Source: an uncultured Gellertiella sp. (GTDB taxonomy: Bacteria > Pseudomonadota > Alphaproteobacteria > Rhizobiales > Rhizobiaceae). Taken from it: DNA of 64,000 nt. The notes below the pieces were generated by a model. The model was not told the DNA's origin, ran no database searches, and was given only the letters and a program-made list of their open reading frames with translations. The DNA lies in NCBI RefSeq assembly GCF_963457605.1, contig NZ_OY735139.1, positions 2,262,001-2,326,000 on the forward strand. Direction: 5' to 3'. This document shows positions 10,033-20,328 of this stretch, one piece after another (position 1 is the first letter of the stretch; every line of letters begins with the position of its first letter). The position numbers and the translations under genes were made by a program.

Positions 10033-12025
10033 CAGATCGTTCCTTTTCGGTTTCTGCCAGAAACATCGGGCCGCCCCGGTGGGCGGGAAAGCCATAGCCG
10101 TTGATCATCACCAGATCGATGTCACCGGCCCTGAAGGCAATGCCCTCCTCAAGCAAAGCCCGACCTTCCCCGGCCATGGCGGCAACAAGAGTGCGCACGA
10201 TGGTCTCGGCATCGATCCGGTGCGGGGTGATCCCCTTTTCGGCCCTGACCGCATCGATCAGGGCCGAAACTTCGGGATCGTCCTGCCGCTTGCCATCGAC
10301 ATGGGCATACCAGCCCTTGCCCGCCTTCTGGCCAAAGCGGCCGGCTTCGCAGAGCCGGTCGGCGAGCGGTGAATAGCGTGCGTCGGGATCGCGGCTTGCG
10401 GCCTGCCGCTTGCGCCGCGCCCAGGCGATGTCGAGACCGGCGAGATCGAAGACGGCAAACGGGCCCATCGCCATGCCGAAATCTTCCATCGCACGGTCGA
10501 TGTCGGCAGGCGATGCGCCATCCTCGACCAGAAATTCGGCCTGCCTGCGATAGGCGGAAAAGATCCGGTTGCCGATGAAGCCTTCGGTTACGCCGCAGGT
10601 AATGGCAAGCTTGCCGAGCCGTCGGGCAAAGGCAAGGCCCGTCGCCAGCACATCCGGCGCGGTCTTCGCGCCCTTCACCACCTCGCAAAGCCGCATGACA
10701 TGGGCGGGCGAGAAGAAATGCAGGCCGACGACGCGGGCGGGATCTCTGGTCCCTGCCGCCAGCCGGTCCGGGTCGAGATAGCTGGTATTGGTCGCCAGCA
10801 CCGCATCCGGACGGACAATCCGGTCGAGATCGGCAAACAGCGCCGCCTTGACCTCCATATCGTCAAAAACCGCCTCGATCACCAGATCGCAGCCGGACAG
10901 TGCTTCATTGCGATGGCTGACCTCCAGCCGCTGAAGCCGGGCCTGAAGGCCGGCCTCGTCGATCCGGCCCGAGGCGAGATTGCGCTTCAGGATGGTTTCG
11001 ATGCGGGCGCGGCCCGCCGTCGCCGCCTCCGGACTGCGGTCGACCGCAACAACGTGGAAACCGGCATCAAGCGCCGAAACCGCAATGCCCGATCCCATCA
11101 GTCCGGTCCCGGCAATGCCGATCATCTCCAGCCTGCGCGGCGAGACCCCTTCGAGTCCCTCTCCCTTTGCGGCAGCCCGTTCGGCAAAGAACACATGCCG
11201 GAGCGCCTTTGCCTGCGGGCTGTCCTTCAGCGCGAGAAAGGTCCGCCGCTCCTCGGCAAGTCCCTGTGCCAGCGGCACATGGGCGGAAGCCCGTACCAGC
11301 CTTGTCGCCTCGACAGGTGCAACCTGCCTCCGGGCCCGCGCCAGCACCTTTTTCTCCGCCCGGTCGATGTCGTCGAGGGCCGCGCTGGCGACCGGGCGCG
11401 CGCCGGTCCGCCGCAGCACTTCACCCACCAGCGCCAGGGCGCTTGACCGGGCGGCCTGAAGCAGATCGCCCTGTGTCCTCGCGTCGAGAATACCGAGCCC
11501 ATAGGCCTCGTCGGCGCCGATGATCCGCCCCGTGCCGATCATCTCGATGGCATCAGGCAGACCCGTCAGGCGCGGCAGGCGTTGGGTGCCGCCGGCGCCC
11601 GGCACCAGACCGAGCCTGACCTCGGGCAGGCCCAGCCTGGCGAAGGGACTTGCGATGCGAAAATGGCAGGCGAGCGCCAGTTCCAGCCCGCCGCCCAGCG
11701 CCACGCCGTTGATCGCCGCCACAACCGGCTTCCCAAAGGCCTCGATCCGCTCGACGAGGGCGGGAAGGATCGGTTCGGCGGGTGGCTTGCCGAATTCCCG
11801 GATGTCGGCTCCGCCGACAAAGCTCTTGCCCGTGCCGGTCAGCACCACGGCTCTGACGCCATCTGTCGCAAGCGCGAAATCCAGAGCTGCGGCCAGCCCC
11901 TGCCGCAAGCCCAGCGAAGCGGCATTGACCGGCGGATTGTCGAGGACGATTTCCAGCACGCCTTCCATCACCCGTGCGCAGACCTCGGGCGAAAAGACGT
12001 GTCGTTCGGTTTCGCTGCCAGCCAT
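10025..12025 (-). CDS. Bifunctional enoyl-CoA hydratase / 3-hydroxyacyl-CoA dehydrogenase (FadB-like)
   Basis: 666 residues. An N-terminal crotonase domain ([60 protein letters not shown]) is joined to an NAD-binding 3-hydroxyacyl-CoA dehydrogenase domain ([13 protein letters not shown]) and its C-terminal helical domain ([20 protein letters not shown]). It performs hydration and NAD-dependent oxidation of an acyl-CoA. In this operon it probably handles the ring-opened dicarboxylic CoA intermediate ahead of the thiolase. It lies 11 bases after ridA and overlaps the thiolase. Confidence 0.88.
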   Translation of the reverse strand: MAGSETERHVFSPEVCARVMEGVLEIVLDNPPVNAASLGLRQGLAAALDFALATDGVRAVVLTGTGKSFVGGADIREFGKPPAEPILPALVERIEAFGKPVVAAINGVALGGGLELALACHFRIASPFARLGLPEVRLGLVPGAGGTQRLPRLTGLPDAIEMIGTGRIIGADEAYGLGILDARTQGDLLQAARSSALALVGEVLRRTGARPVASAALDDIDRAEKKVLARARRQVAPVEATRLVRASAHVPLAQGLAEERRTFLALKDSPQAKALRHVFFAERAAAKGEGLEGVSPRRLEMIGIAGTGLMGSGIAVSALDAGFHVVAVDRSPEAATAGRARIETILKRNLASGRIDEAGLQARLQRLEVSHRNEALSGCDLVIEAVFDDMEVKAALFADLDRIVRPDAVLATNTSYLDPDRLAAGTRDPARVVGLHFFSPAHVMRLCEVVKGAKTAPDVLATGLAFARRLGKLAITCGVTEGFIGNRIFSAYRRQAEFLVEDGASPADIDRAMEDFGMAMGPFAVFDLAGLDIAWARRKRQAASRDPDARYSPLADRLCEAGRFGQKAGKGWYAHVDGKRQDDPEVSALIDAVRAEKGITPHRIDAETIVRTLVAAMAGEGRALLEEGIAFRAGDIDLVMINGYGFPAHRGGPMFLAETEKERSDG

Positions 12026-12036
12026 GATCGCCCCTT

Positions 12037-12432
12037 TTATTCCGGAATGACGGCGGTCGCCTGTATTTCGATCTTCGCCCGGTCTTCGACCAGCGCCACC
12101 ACCTGCACGGCGGCCATGGCCGGGAAATGCTTGCCGATCACGGCGCGATAGACCTCGCCCAGCCCCCTGGGGTCGGCGAGATATTCCGCCTTGTCGATGA
12201 AATACCAGGTCATGCTGGTGATGTGATCCGGCTTGCCCCCGGCCTCGGCGAGGATGGCGACGATATTTTCCAGCGTCTGGCGGACCTGGCCGACGAAATC
12301 ATCGGTTTCGAACCGGCACTGGCTGTTCCAGCCGATCTGGCCGCCGATGAAGACGGTGCGGCCCTCGGCCATCACCCCGTTCGAATAGCCCTTCGGCTGC
12401 ACCCAGCCCTCGGGCTGCAGGATCCTGTGCAT
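12037..12432 (-). CDS. RidA/YjgF-family enamine-imine deaminase
   Basis: 131-residue RidA-superfamily protein ([81 protein letters not shown]). The superfamily hydrolyses enamines and imines to ketones plus ammonia. Its ATG overlaps the acyl-CoA dehydrogenase stop (TGATG), so it is translationally coupled. Dearomatised 2-aminobenzoyl-CoA is an enamine whose nitrogen must be removed. A dedicated deaminase role is a strong inference but not shown. A GTG one codon upstream is possible. Confidence 0.85.
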   Translation of the reverse strand: MHRILQPEGWVQPKGYSNGVMAEGRTVFIGGQIGWNSQCRFETDDFVGQVRQTLENIVAILAEAGGKPDHITSMTWYFIDKAEYLADPRGLGEVYRAVIGKHFPAMAAVQVVALVEDRAKIEIQATAVIPE

Positions 12433-13613
12433 CACTGTTTTTCCTTCAGAATGTCGCGGGCGATGATCAGTTTCTGCACTTCCGTCGCACCCTCGTAGAT
12501 GCGCAGCGCCCGGATTTCACGGTAGAGGCTTTCGGTGATCGCGCCGCATTCGACGCCGCGTCCGCCAAACATCTGCAGCGCCCGGTCGATCACCGTCTGG
12601 GCGGTTTCGGTGGCGGTCATCTTCGCCATCGCCGCCTCGCGGGTGGTGGCAAGACCCTGCACATCCCGCCGCCAGGCGGCGCGATAGGTGAGCAGCGCCG
12701 CGCCGTCTATGCCTGCCGCCATGTCGCCGAGCGCGCCCTGCGTCAGTTGCAGGTCGGCAAGCGTCGCGCCGAACATCTGCCGGGTGCGGGCGTGGTGGAC
12801 GGCCTCGTCAAGGGCGCGGCGGGCAAATCCGAGGGCGGCGGCTGCGACCGAGGCACGGAAAATGTCGAGGGTCCGCATGGCGATCTTGAAGCCCTCGCCC
12901 GGCGTGCCGAGCAATCGCGTCGCCTTGATGCGGCAAGCCTCAAGGCGGATGGTGGCAAGCGGATGCGGCGCGATGACGTGCAGGCGCTCGGCAATCGAAA
13001 AACCGGGATCGTCGGCATAGACCACGAAGGCGGAAATGCCGCGGGTGCCCGGTGCCTCGCCGGTACGGGCAAAGACCGTATAGACATCGGCGATGCCACC
13101 ATTGGAGATCCAGGTCTTTTCGCCGTCGAGCACATAGTGGTCGCCGTCGCGCCGGGCCGCACAGGTCATGGCCGCGACATCCGAGCCCGCCTGTTTTTCC
13201 GACAGGGCGAAGGCGGAAATCCAGTCGCCGGAGGTGACCTTCGGGAGAATGGCGGCCTTCAGCGCCGGCGAACCCGAGAGGCCGATGGCCCCGGTGCCGA
13301 GCCCCTGCATGGCAAAGGCGAAATCCGCCAGCCCGTCATGCCAGGCAAGGGTTTCGCGGGTAAGGCAGATGGCCCTGGAATCGATGGGGCCTGTCCCGGC
13401 ATGGCCGGTCGCCGTCGCCAGAAATCCGGCATCGCCGAGACTGCGCACCAGCCTGCGGCAGGCAGTGTCGGTATCCGCGTGGTCGATGCCCGCGAGCGCC
13501 CCGGTGGCGGCGAAGGCATCGAGCCGGGCGGCAAGGGCGCGATGCGCGTCGCCGAAAAACGGCCAGTCGAGCGGTTCTCGGTCCGGGCCGGAAAGCGCGC
13601 TTTTCTCAGCCAT
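12432..13613 (-). CDS. Acyl-CoA dehydrogenase
   Basis: FAD-dependent acyl-CoA dehydrogenase of 393 residues. The signature [18 protein letters not shown] and FAD/CoA-binding [21 protein letters not shown] are intact. The C-terminal domain has [24 protein letters not shown] and [26 protein letters not shown]. It starts at MAEKSALSG, one base after the enoyl-CoA hydratase stop. In this operon it would introduce a double bond in a cyclic or ring-opened CoA thioester; the exact substrate is not readable from sequence. Confidence 0.9.
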   Translation of the reverse strand: MAEKSALSGPDREPLDWPFFGDAHRALAARLDAFAATGALAGIDHADTDTACRRLVRSLGDAGFLATATGHAGTGPIDSRAICLTRETLAWHDGLADFAFAMQGLGTGAIGLSGSPALKAAILPKVTSGDWISAFALSEKQAGSDVAAMTCAARRDGDHYVLDGEKTWISNGGIADVYTVFARTGEAPGTRGISAFVVYADDPGFSIAERLHVIAPHPLATIRLEACRIKATRLLGTPGEGFKIAMRTLDIFRASVAAAALGFARRALDEAVHHARTRQMFGATLADLQLTQGALGDMAAGIDGAALLTYRAAWRRDVQGLATTREAAMAKMTATETAQTVIDRALQMFGGRGVECGAITESLYREIRALRIYEGATEVQKLIIARDILKEKQ

Positions 13614-13614
13614 C

Positions 13615-14463
13615 TCAGTTGCCCTCGAATTCTGGCTTGCGCCTGGCGGCAAAGGCCTCGAAGGCGCGGCGGAAATCCTGGGTCGCCATGCAGATCGCCT
13701 GGGCCTGCGCCTCCGATTCGATCAGTTCCTCAAGTCCCATCGCCCATTCCTGGTTCAGCATGGTCTTGGTCATCGTATGGGCGAAATAGGGGCCGTCGGC
13801 GAGCGAGCGCGCAAGCGCCACGGCTTGCGCTTCCAGCACGTCGCCGCCGTGGATGGCATTGTAAAAACCCCAGTCTTTGCCCTCGGCTGCGGTCATGGAC
13901 CGCCCGGTGAACAGCAGTTCGGCGGCCCGTCCCTGGCCGATGATGCGCGGAAGAATGCCGCAGGCGCCCATATCGGCTCCGGCGAGCCCGACGCGGGTAA
14001 AGAGGAAGGCGGTCTTTGCCTCCGGCGTCGCAAGCCTGAGGTCGGACGCCATCGCCATGATCGCACCCGCCCCGGCGCAGATGCCGTCGACGGCGGCGAT
14101 GACCGGCTGCGGACAGCGCTTCATCGCCTTGACCAGATCGCCGGTCATCCGGGTAAAGGCAATCAGGTCAGGCATGCTCATCCGGGTCAAGGGCTCGATG
14201 ATGTCGAACACGTCGCCACCGGACGAGAAATTGCCGCCCGCGCCCGTCAGCACCACGGCGCGGATGTCGCTGGCATGGACCAGATCGCGGAACAGGTCCC
14301 TGAGCTCGGCATAGCTGTCGAAGGTCAGCGGGTTCTTCTTTTCCGGGCGGTTCAGCCGCACCGTCGCCACCCGTCCGTCGCCGCTCACCTCGAACAGGAA
14401 ATGTGTCGCTGCATAGCTGGCCAGGGGTTTCCTGTGACCCTGCATGATCGTGCTCGGTTCCAT
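13615..14463 (-). CDS. Enoyl-CoA hydratase / isomerase family protein
   Basis: 282-residue crotonase-fold enzyme. Oxyanion-hole segments are [23 protein letters not shown] and [66 protein letters not shown] strong AAGGAGCAG ribosome site precedes the ATG. Hydratases of this type occur in aminobenzoyl-CoA and benzoyl-CoA oxidation clusters and may carry out ring hydration or hydrolytic cleavage. It lies 71 bases after the SDR gene and one base before the acyl-CoA dehydrogenase. Confidence 0.87.
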   Translation of the reverse strand: MEPSTIMQGHRKPLASYAATHFLFEVSGDGRVATVRLNRPEKKNPLTFDSYAELRDLFRDLVHASDIRAVVLTGAGGNFSSGGDVFDIIEPLTRMSMPDLIAFTRMTGDLVKAMKRCPQPVIAAVDGICAGAGAIMAMASDLRLATPEAKTAFLFTRVGLAGADMGACGILPRIIGQGRAAELLFTGRSMTAAEGKDWGFYNAIHGGDVLEAQAVALARSLADGPYFAHTMTKTMLNQEWAMGLEELIESEAQAQAICMATQDFRRAFEAFAARRKPEFEGN

Positions 14464-14534
14464 ACCTGCTCCTTGACCCGTAAATCCCGTATCTGTCCCG
14501 CAGGCCGTCGGCCTGCCCGACGTCGCGCTGAACT

Positions 14535-15314
14535 CTATCCCGCCATGATCTCGCCGCCCGCCACGACGATCGCCTGTCCCGTGATCGACGAGGCCCCCGG
14601 CGAGGCGAGCCAGAGCACGGTGTCGGCGACCTCCTCAGGGGTGACCAGCCGGCCCTGCGGATTGCTCTTTTCAAGCGCGGCGCGGGCTTCCTGCGGCGTC
14701 TTGCCGGTCTTGGCGGAAATTGCCGCAAGCGCCCGGTCGATGATCGGCGTATCGGTATAGCCGGGGCAGACGGCATTGACGGTGACGCCCTTGCGGGCAA
14801 GCTCTAGCGCCAGCGCCCGGGTCAGGCCGATCACCCCGTGCTTTGCCGCACAATAGGCGCTGACATAGGCGTAACCGGTGACCCCAGCCGTCGAGGCGAT
14901 GTTGATGATCCGCGCGCCTGTCCCGCGGGCCTTCAGGTCCGGCAGAACCGCCTGCGTGACGTTGAACACGCCGGTGAGATCAATGCCGATCACCCGCGAC
15001 CAGAGATCGAGCGTCGTCCTTTCGAACGGCGCGCTCGGCGCTTCCCCGGCACTGTTGACCAGGATCGAGACCGGACCGAAGGCCGCGCGGGCCTGCGCCA
15101 GGCCGGCGGCAATCGCGTCCGGATCCGTCACGTCGAAGGCGGCGGCGACATGGGTGCGGTCGCCAAGCCCGGCGGCAAGGGCTGCGAGCGGTTCGCGTCT
15201 CCGTCCCGCCAGCGTCAGGCTTGCGCCCCGGCCATGCAGGGCGCGGGCGATTGCCGCCCCGATGCCGCTTCCGGCCCCGGTCACCAGTGCGTGGTGGTGG
15301 TCAAGATCAGCCAT
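14535..15314 (-). CDS. SDR-family 3-hydroxyacyl-CoA dehydrogenase
   Basis: Classical short-chain dehydrogenase of 259 residues: cofactor motif [12 protein letters not shown], catalytic YCAAK, and PGYTDTP after it. Likely oxidises a 3-hydroxy (ring) CoA thioester with NAD+. It starts 9 bases after the monooxygenase/OYE stop, making it gene two of the operon. SDRs at this position are usual in 2-aminobenzoyl-CoA clusters; substrate assignment is by context. Confidence 0.85.
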   Translation of the reverse strand: MADLDHHHALVTGAGSGIGAAIARALHGRGASLTLAGRRREPLAALAAGLGDRTHVAAAFDVTDPDAIAAGLAQARAAFGPVSILVNSAGEAPSAPFERTTLDLWSRVIGIDLTGVFNVTQAVLPDLKARGTGARIINIASTAGVTGYAYVSAYCAAKHGVIGLTRALALELARKGVTVNAVCPGYTDTPIIDRALAAISAKTGKTPQEARAALEKSNPQGRLVTPEEVADTVLWLASPGASSITGQAIVVAGGEIMAG

Positions 15315-15323
15315 CGCTCTGCC

Positions 15324-17642
15324 CTACTTTGCCAGGGGCTGGGCGGCACGGGCGAGGTTCGCCTCATACTGGCCCTTGCCGGAATAATATTGCTTCGGCC
15401 AGGCAATGTCGCTGATGCCGATCCGGGCCGCCTCATGCAGTGTCCAGGCGGGGTCCGCCAGATGCGGGCGGGCCACCGCGCAGAGATCGGCGCGACCGGC
15501 GGCGATGATCGAATTGGCGTGGTCGGCCTCCGAAATCGCCCCGACCGCCATGGTATCGACATGCACCTCGTTGCGGATCCTGTCGGAAAACGGCGTCTGG
15601 AACAGGCGGCCATAGACCGGCTGCTCTTCCTTCCACACCTGACCCGAGGAGCAGTCGATGAGATCGGCCCCCGCTTCATGGAAGTAACTGGCAAAGAGGG
15701 CCGCATCCTCCGGCGTGTTGCCGCCTTCAAACCAGTCGTGGCAGGACAGTCTGACCGACATCGGCCTGTCCTTCGGCCAGACGGCCCGCATGGCGCGGAA
15801 TATCTCCAGCGGATAGCGGGCACGGTTCTCGTGGCTGCCGCCATAGTCGTCCTCGCGCCGGTTGGTCAGCGGCGACAGGAAGGAGGAGAGGAGATAGCCG
15901 TGGGCGCAGTGCAGTTCGAGCCAGTCGGCTCCCGCTGCAATCGCCCGTTCGGTTGCGCTGATGAAATCGCCCCTGACCCGCTCCATGTCGGCGCGGTCCA
16001 TGGCCTTCGGCACCGGCGAATGCCGGAGATAGGCCAGCGCCGAGGCGGAGATCAGCGGCCAGGCGCCTTCGTCAAGCGGCTGGTCGATCCCTTCCCAGGC
16101 GACCCTGGTCGAGCCCTTGCGGCCGGCATGGCCGAGCTGGATCGCCACCCTGGCATCGCTGTTGCCATGGATGAATTCCGTCAGCCTCTTCCAGCCCGCC
16201 GCCTGCTCGTCATTCCACAGGCCAAGACAGCCGGGGGTAATGCGGGCATCGGGTGACACGCAGGTCATTTCGCCGAAGATCAGCGCCGCACCGCCCAGCG
16301 CCCGCGCGCCGAGATGGACGAGGTGAAAATCGTTGATCAGCCCGTCCTGTGCCGAATACATTGCCATCGGCGAGACGACGATGCGGTTTTTCAGCGTGAG
16401 ACCGCGCACCCGGTAGGGGGTGAGCATCGGCGGCAAGGCCCGCTCGCCCTCCTTCACCGCCAGGCCGGTGCGGGCAGCAAACCAGCGCTCGTAGCCTTCC
16501 AGCCAGGCCCGGTCGCGCAGCCTCAGGTTTTCGTGGCTGATGCGCTGCGAGCGGGTCAGCATCGAATACATGAACTGTTCCGGCTCCAGCGTGTCGGCAT
16601 AGCGCCGTCCCACCACCTCGAACCATTCCATCGCATTGCGGGCGGCATTCTGGATGCGGGCGACATCCACCCGGCGGATCTCCTCATAGGCGTCGAGCAC
16701 CTCGGGAATATGCTGCCGGTCATGGCCGAGCGTTTCAAACTGGCGGGCGAGTTCGATGGCATCGTCGATTGCGAGCTTTGTGCCGGAGCCGATGGCAAAA
16801 TGCGCGGTATGGGCAGCATCCCCCATCAGCACCACATGGCTCTGGCCATTGAAATGGCTCCACTTTCCGCAGATCAGCCGGTTGAAGTTCAGCCAGGCCG
16901 AGCCGCGCAGGTGGCGGGCATTGGTCATCAGCGGGGCGCCGTCGAGCACCTCGGAAAACAGCTTCTCGCAGAAATCGATGGAGCCCTGCTGGTCGAGCGC
17001 CCCGAGCCCGTGCTTTTCATAGGCCTCTTCGGTGGTCTCGACGATGAAGGTCGAGGTCTCCTCGTCGAACTTGTAGATATGGGCCTGGAACCAGCCATGC
17101 TCGGTCTTGCGGAAATCGAAGGTGAAGGCGTCATAGAGCCGCCTGGTGCCAAGCCAGATATAGCGATTCGGCCGGGTGACGAGATCGGGCTGGAACACCT
17201 CGCGATAGGCATTGCGGATCTTCGAATTCAGCCCGTCCGAAGCAATGATCAGGTCGGCATCGGGATATTGCAGATCGCTGTCGACATCGGTCTCAAACAC
17301 CAGCTCGACGCCGAGCCGCTCGCAACGGCGCTGCAGGATGTTGAGCAGCTTCTTGCGGCCGATGCCGACGAAGCCGTGGCCGCAGGTGCGCTGCCGCGTG
17401 CCCTTGAACCAGACCTCGATATCGTCCCAATGGTTGAAGGCATGCTGGATCTCGGCCGCCGTCTCGGGGTCCCAGACCTTCATCGCCTCCATGGTCGCAT
17501 CGGAAAACACCACGCCCCAGCCAAAGGTGTCATAGGGGCGGTTGCGCTCGACCACCGTGATGTGATGGGCAGGGTGAAGCGTCTTCATCAGGAGGCCGAA
17601 ATAGAGCCCTGCGGGCCCTCCGCCTATGCACACGATCCGCAT
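15324..17642 (-). CDS. 2-aminobenzoyl-CoA monooxygenase/reductase-type fusion (salicylyl-CoA 5-hydroxylase/OYE family)
   Basis: 772 residues in two modules. The N-terminal FAD aromatic hydroxylase (about 1-370) has [12 protein letters not shown] for [13 protein letters not shown] in the middle and [22 protein letters not shown]. The C-terminal old-yellow-enzyme module (about 385-772) has [55 protein letters not shown] and [10 protein letters not shown]. The fusion matches the enzyme that monooxygenates and then hydrogenates anthraniloyl-CoA in Azoarcus; databases often label it salicylyl-CoA 5-hydroxylase. I prefer MRIVCIGGG, nine bases from GGGAGG; ATGs at 17648 and 17663 are alternatives. 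It leads the operon, 47 bases below an 18-base palindrome. Confidence 0.88.
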   Translation of the reverse strand: MRIVCIGGGPAGLYFGLLMKTLHPAHHITVVERNRPYDTFGWGVVFSDATMEAMKVWDPETAAEIQHAFNHWDDIEVWFKGTRQRTCGHGFVGIGRKKLLNILQRRCERLGVELVFETDVDSDLQYPDADLIIASDGLNSKIRNAYREVFQPDLVTRPNRYIWLGTRRLYDAFTFDFRKTEHGWFQAHIYKFDEETSTFIVETTEEAYEKHGLGALDQQGSIDFCEKLFSEVLDGAPLMTNARHLRGSAWLNFNRLICGKWSHFNGQSHVVLMGDAAHTAHFAIGSGTKLAIDDAIELARQFETLGHDRQHIPEVLDAYEEIRRVDVARIQNAARNAMEWFEVVGRRYADTLEPEQFMYSMLTRSQRISHENLRLRDRAWLEGYERWFAARTGLAVKEGERALPPMLTPYRVRGLTLKNRIVVSPMAMYSAQDGLINDFHLVHLGARALGGAALIFGEMTCVSPDARITPGCLGLWNDEQAAGWKRLTEFIHGNSDARVAIQLGHAGRKGSTRVAWEGIDQPLDEGAWPLISASALAYLRHSPVPKAMDRADMERVRGDFISATERAIAAGADWLELHCAHGYLLSSFLSPLTNRREDDYGGSHENRARYPLEIFRAMRAVWPKDRPMSVRLSCHDWFEGGNTPEDAALFASYFHEAGADLIDCSSGQVWKEEQPVYGRLFQTPFSDRIRNEVHVDTMAVGAISEADHANSIIAAGRADLCAVARPHLADPAWTLHEAARIGISDIAWPKQYYSGKGQYEANLARAAQPLAK

Positions 17643-17689
17643 GTCCATCGCCCTCCCGAACATGGCAGCACCGGCTCGGTGCCGCCAGT

Positions 17690-17707
17690 TATTTTAAGCT
17701 TAAAATA
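17690..17707. promoter_or_regulatory. Perfect 18 bp palindrome upstream of the aminobenzoyl-CoA operon
   Basis: TATTTTAAGCTTAAAATA is a perfect palindrome 47 bases upstream of the first gene of the operon. A closely related core (ATTTTAAGTTTAAA) lies upstream of the aminotransferase at 36689. Position and symmetry suggest an operator for a dimeric regulator such as one of the two MarR proteins in the cluster. The regulator is not identified. Confidence 0.55.
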
Positions 17708-17867
17708 TAGTGCCGCAGCGACGTGGGTCAAGCGGCAATTCCGTCTTTTTCCCCTTTTGCCAAACCGGGGTGGCAGATAGGGGCCAGAGCGTCCCCAATG
17801 GCCGGGCGGCACCGGGCTGTCAGGCCTGTTTCGGCCAGACGCCCTTACAGGCGTTGCGTCGAAACAG

Positions 17868-17883
17868 GTAAGTAATTACTTAC
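17868..17883. promoter_or_regulatory. Perfect 16 bp palindrome between the VOC gene and the aminobenzoyl-CoA operon
   Basis: GTAAGTAATTACTTAC is fully self-complementary, 226 bases upstream of the monooxygenase start and 13 bases past the VOC stop. The form is typical of TetR- or MarR-type operators. No TetR gene is present in the window, so its partner is unknown. Confidence 0.4.
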
Positions 17884-17896
17884 ATTTGAAGCCTGC

Positions 17897-18496
17897 TTAC
17901 CTCGCAGGATCCTTCGGGCTCCAGAGCACAGTCTTTGCACCCTTTTCATAGGCCATGCCCTTGGGATAGCTGATGGCCTCCAGCTGCAGGCCCCAGGGGG
18001 CCTGGAAATAGAGGATCGTCTGGCCCGCCGCCGGGCCCTGATCCACCGGGATCGGCCCCATCCGGGTCTTCACCCCCTTGCCGTCCAGGTAGGCCTTGGC
18101 CGCCTTCACGTCATCGACATAGAGGGCGATATGATAGCCGCCGATATCGCTGTTTTTCGGTGTGGCATCCTTCTGGTCGGGGCTCGTATATTTGAACAGT
18201 TCGATATTGGAGCCGAAGCCGCAGCGGACCTGGGTGATTTCCTCGATGACGGCCTTTGGATCGACGCCCAGCACATCCTGCATGAAAGTGCCCTTGTCAT
18301 CGGCGAAGGGACCGAAGGACATCGCCTTTTCGCAGCCGACCACATCGGTAAAGAAGCTGACCGCCTGTTTCATGTCGGGAACGGTAATGCCGGTATGGTC
18401 ATGGCCGCGCATTCCGGGAATGCCTTGCGCATGCGCGAGGGTTGTGGCTGCAAGCAGTGCGGCAGCGAGTGTCAGGCCTCTGGAAACGGGTGTCAT
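17897..18496 (-). CDS. Exported VOC (glyoxalase/dioxygenase fold) protein
   Basis: 199 residues with a Sec signal peptide (VSRGLTLAAALLAATTLAHA) followed by one VOC domain (RGHDHTGITVPDMKQAVSFFTDVVGCEKAM, SDIGGYHIALYVDDVKAAKAYLDGKG, WGLQLEAISYPKG). Candidate metal ligands are the His of HDHTGI, the His of GYHIAL and the Glu of QLEAIS. Most VOC enzymes are cytoplasmic, so export is unusual. The start at 18496 has GAAGGGAG upstream. It stands alone between the ABC transporter and the aminobenzoyl-CoA operon. Function unknown; it could act on a periplasmic aromatic or reactive product. Confidence 0.75.
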   Translation of the reverse strand: MTPVSRGLTLAAALLAATTLAHAQGIPGMRGHDHTGITVPDMKQAVSFFTDVVGCEKAMSFGPFADDKGTFMQDVLGVDPKAVIEEITQVRCGFGSNIELFKYTSPDQKDATPKNSDIGGYHIALYVDDVKAAKAYLDGKGVKTRMGPIPVDQGPAAGQTILYFQAPWGLQLEAISYPKGMAYEKGAKTVLWSPKDPAR

Positions 18497-18635
18497 TGCT
18501 GTTCTCCCTTCTGATCGGCGGTCACGGAACGCGCAAAGCTTGCGCGATATGCACCGGCTTCCGCCATGAACCGGCGCATAGTTGAAAGATGGCATCGGCG
18601 CTTGTGGCCCGCCTGCACGCAACCCATCGCGTGAT

Positions 18636-19454
18636 TCAGACGCTTGCATCCGTTTCAGTGAGCCAGCCGGCATCGATCTCCGGCAGCGGAATGGCTTCGA
18701 GCAGCACGCGAGTGTACGCCGATTTCGGCGCGGAAAAGACGGTGGCGCAGTCGCCTTCCTCGACCACCACGCCCTGCCGCATCACATAGACCCGGTCGCA
18801 TACGGCGCGAATGACGGACAGGTCATGGCTGATGAAGGCCATGGCAAGACCGAGATCGCGGCAGAGTTCCTTCAGCAGGTTCAGCACCTGCGCCTGGGTG
18901 GAGACGTCAAGGCCGGAAACGATTTCATCGGCCAGCACGAATTCCGGTTCCAGCAGCGCGGCGCGCGCGATGCCGATCCGCTGGCGCTGGCCGCCGGACA
19001 GTTCGTGCGGATTGCGGGCGAGTACCACCGGCGACAGGCCGACCCGATCCAGCATCAGCCGAATCTTGCCTTCCGCCTCGGTGCCGTCGGCCGCCACACC
19101 GTGAAACAGCAGGGGATCGCCAAGGATCTGGCGGATCGTATGACGCGGATTGAGGGAGGCCATCGGGTCCTGAAAGATCATCTGCATCCGGCGGCGATAG
19201 GGCCGCATCGCCCGGTCGGAAATCCCGGTTATATCCTTGCCGTCGAAGCGGATCTCGCCGGCGGAGATGTCGACAAGCCGCAGCAGCGCCCGGCCAAGCG
19301 TCGTCTTGCCCGAACCGGATTCGCCGACGATGCCGATGGTCTCGCCACGCTTCAGCGTGACATCGACCCCATGCAGCACCCTGACGCCACCGCGCCCGCG
19401 CCCGCGGCCATAGGTGACCTCGATCCCCCTGGCTTCGAGGAGAAGCTCACGCAT
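18636..19454 (-). CDS. Oligopeptide/dipeptide-type ABC transporter ATP-binding protein (DppF-like)
   Basis: 272-residue ATPase: Walker [11 protein letters not shown]-loop [10 protein letters not shown], signature [14 protein letters not shown], Walker [15 protein letters not shown]-loop ISHDLSVI. It starts at [10 protein letters not shown], overlapping the preceding ATPase gene by 8 bases. Last gene of a five-gene transporter operon (binding protein, two permeases, two ATPases). The Walker B aspartate is followed by EIVSGLD, not the usual EPTSALD, a mild variant also seen in related transporters. Confidence 0.9.
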   Translation of the reverse strand: MRELLLEARGIEVTYGRGRGRGGVRVLHGVDVTLKRGETIGIVGESGSGKTTLGRALLRLVDISAGEIRFDGKDITGISDRAMRPYRRRMQMIFQDPMASLNPRHTIRQILGDPLLFHGVAADGTEAEGKIRLMLDRVGLSPVVLARNPHELSGGQRQRIGIARAALLEPEFVLADEIVSGLDVSTQAQVLNLLKELCRDLGLAMAFISHDLSVIRAVCDRVYVMRQGVVVEEGDCATVFSAPKSAYTRVLLEAIPLPEIDAGWLTETDASV

Positions 19455-20328
19455 CGCCCGCCTCCTTCGTCGCCTGGGCAATTTCCTGGCGCAGCTGGTC
19501 GAAGATCGCCTGCGGCACCGGTTCCAGCCCCGCATCGGGCCGGTCATAGCGCGGGCCTGCGGCCATCAGCGCCCTGGTATAGGCATGGCGGGGATCGGCA
19601 AGCACCTCGGCCGTCCGCCCCGCCTCGATCACCTTGCCGCCATAGAGAAGCGTCACGCTGTCGCAGATCTTGGCGACCACGCCGAGATCATGGGTGACGA
19701 AGATCACGGCGGTGCCATGGGCTTCCTGCATGCCGCGGATCAGCCGGAGGATCTGCTTCTGCACGGTCACGTCGAGCGCGGTGGTCGGCTCGTCGGCGAC
19801 CACCAGTTTCGGCTCCAGCGCAAAAGCCGCGGCAATCAGCACCCGCTGGCGCATGCCGCCGGAAAGCTCATGCGGCCAGGATTTCAGCACCCGCTCGGGA
19901 TCGCGGATATGGACTTCCGCAAGAAGCTGCAAGGCCCGCGCCTCGGCGTCGCGCGCCTTCAGCCCCCGGCGCAGCCGCAGGCCGTCGGTCAGTTGCGCCC
20001 CGATCCGCCGACCGGGATTGAGGGCTGTCTGCGGGTCCTGCGGAATGAGGGCGATGTCGCTGCCCATGATCCGGGACAGCGCGCGTGGCGGCAGCGTCAG
20101 GAGGTCGCGGCCTTCAAAGCCGATGCTTCCAGCCGTCACCCTGACGGTGGCGGGCAGGATGCCGAGCAGCGCCTTGGCTATGGTGGATTTGCCCGCCCCG
20201 CTTTCCCCGACAAGACCGCGCACCTCGCCGCGTTCGACGGTCAGCGAGATGTCCCTGAGGATCGGACTGCCGCCTTCGCGCAGCGACAGGGCGCAAAGCC
20301 CTTCTATCGACAGGAGGGGCGCGCTCAT
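19447..20328 (-). CDS. Oligopeptide/dipeptide-type ABC transporter ATP-binding protein (DppD-like)
   Basis: 293-residue ATPase: Walker A GESGAGKST, Q-loop IPQDPQTALNPGRRIG, signature LSGGMRQRVLIAAA, Walker B LVVADEPTTALD, H-loop VTHDLGVV. The C-terminal extension with HAYTRALMAAGP is typical of the peptide/nickel subfamily. It overlaps the upstream permease by ATGA. Together with the DppF-like protein it would form the heterodimeric motor of the importer. Confidence 0.92.
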   Translation of the reverse strand: MSAPLLSIEGLCALSLREGGSPILRDISLTVERGEVRGLVGESGAGKSTIAKALLGILPATVRVTAGSIGFEGRDLLTLPPRALSRIMGSDIALIPQDPQTALNPGRRIGAQLTDGLRLRRGLKARDAEARALQLLAEVHIRDPERVLKSWPHELSGGMRQRVLIAAAFALEPKLVVADEPTTALDVTVQKQILRLIRGMQEAHGTAVIFVTHDLGVVAKICDSVTLLYGGKVIEAGRTAEVLADPRHAYTRALMAAGPRYDRPDAGLEPVPQAIFDQLRQEIAQATKEAGDA

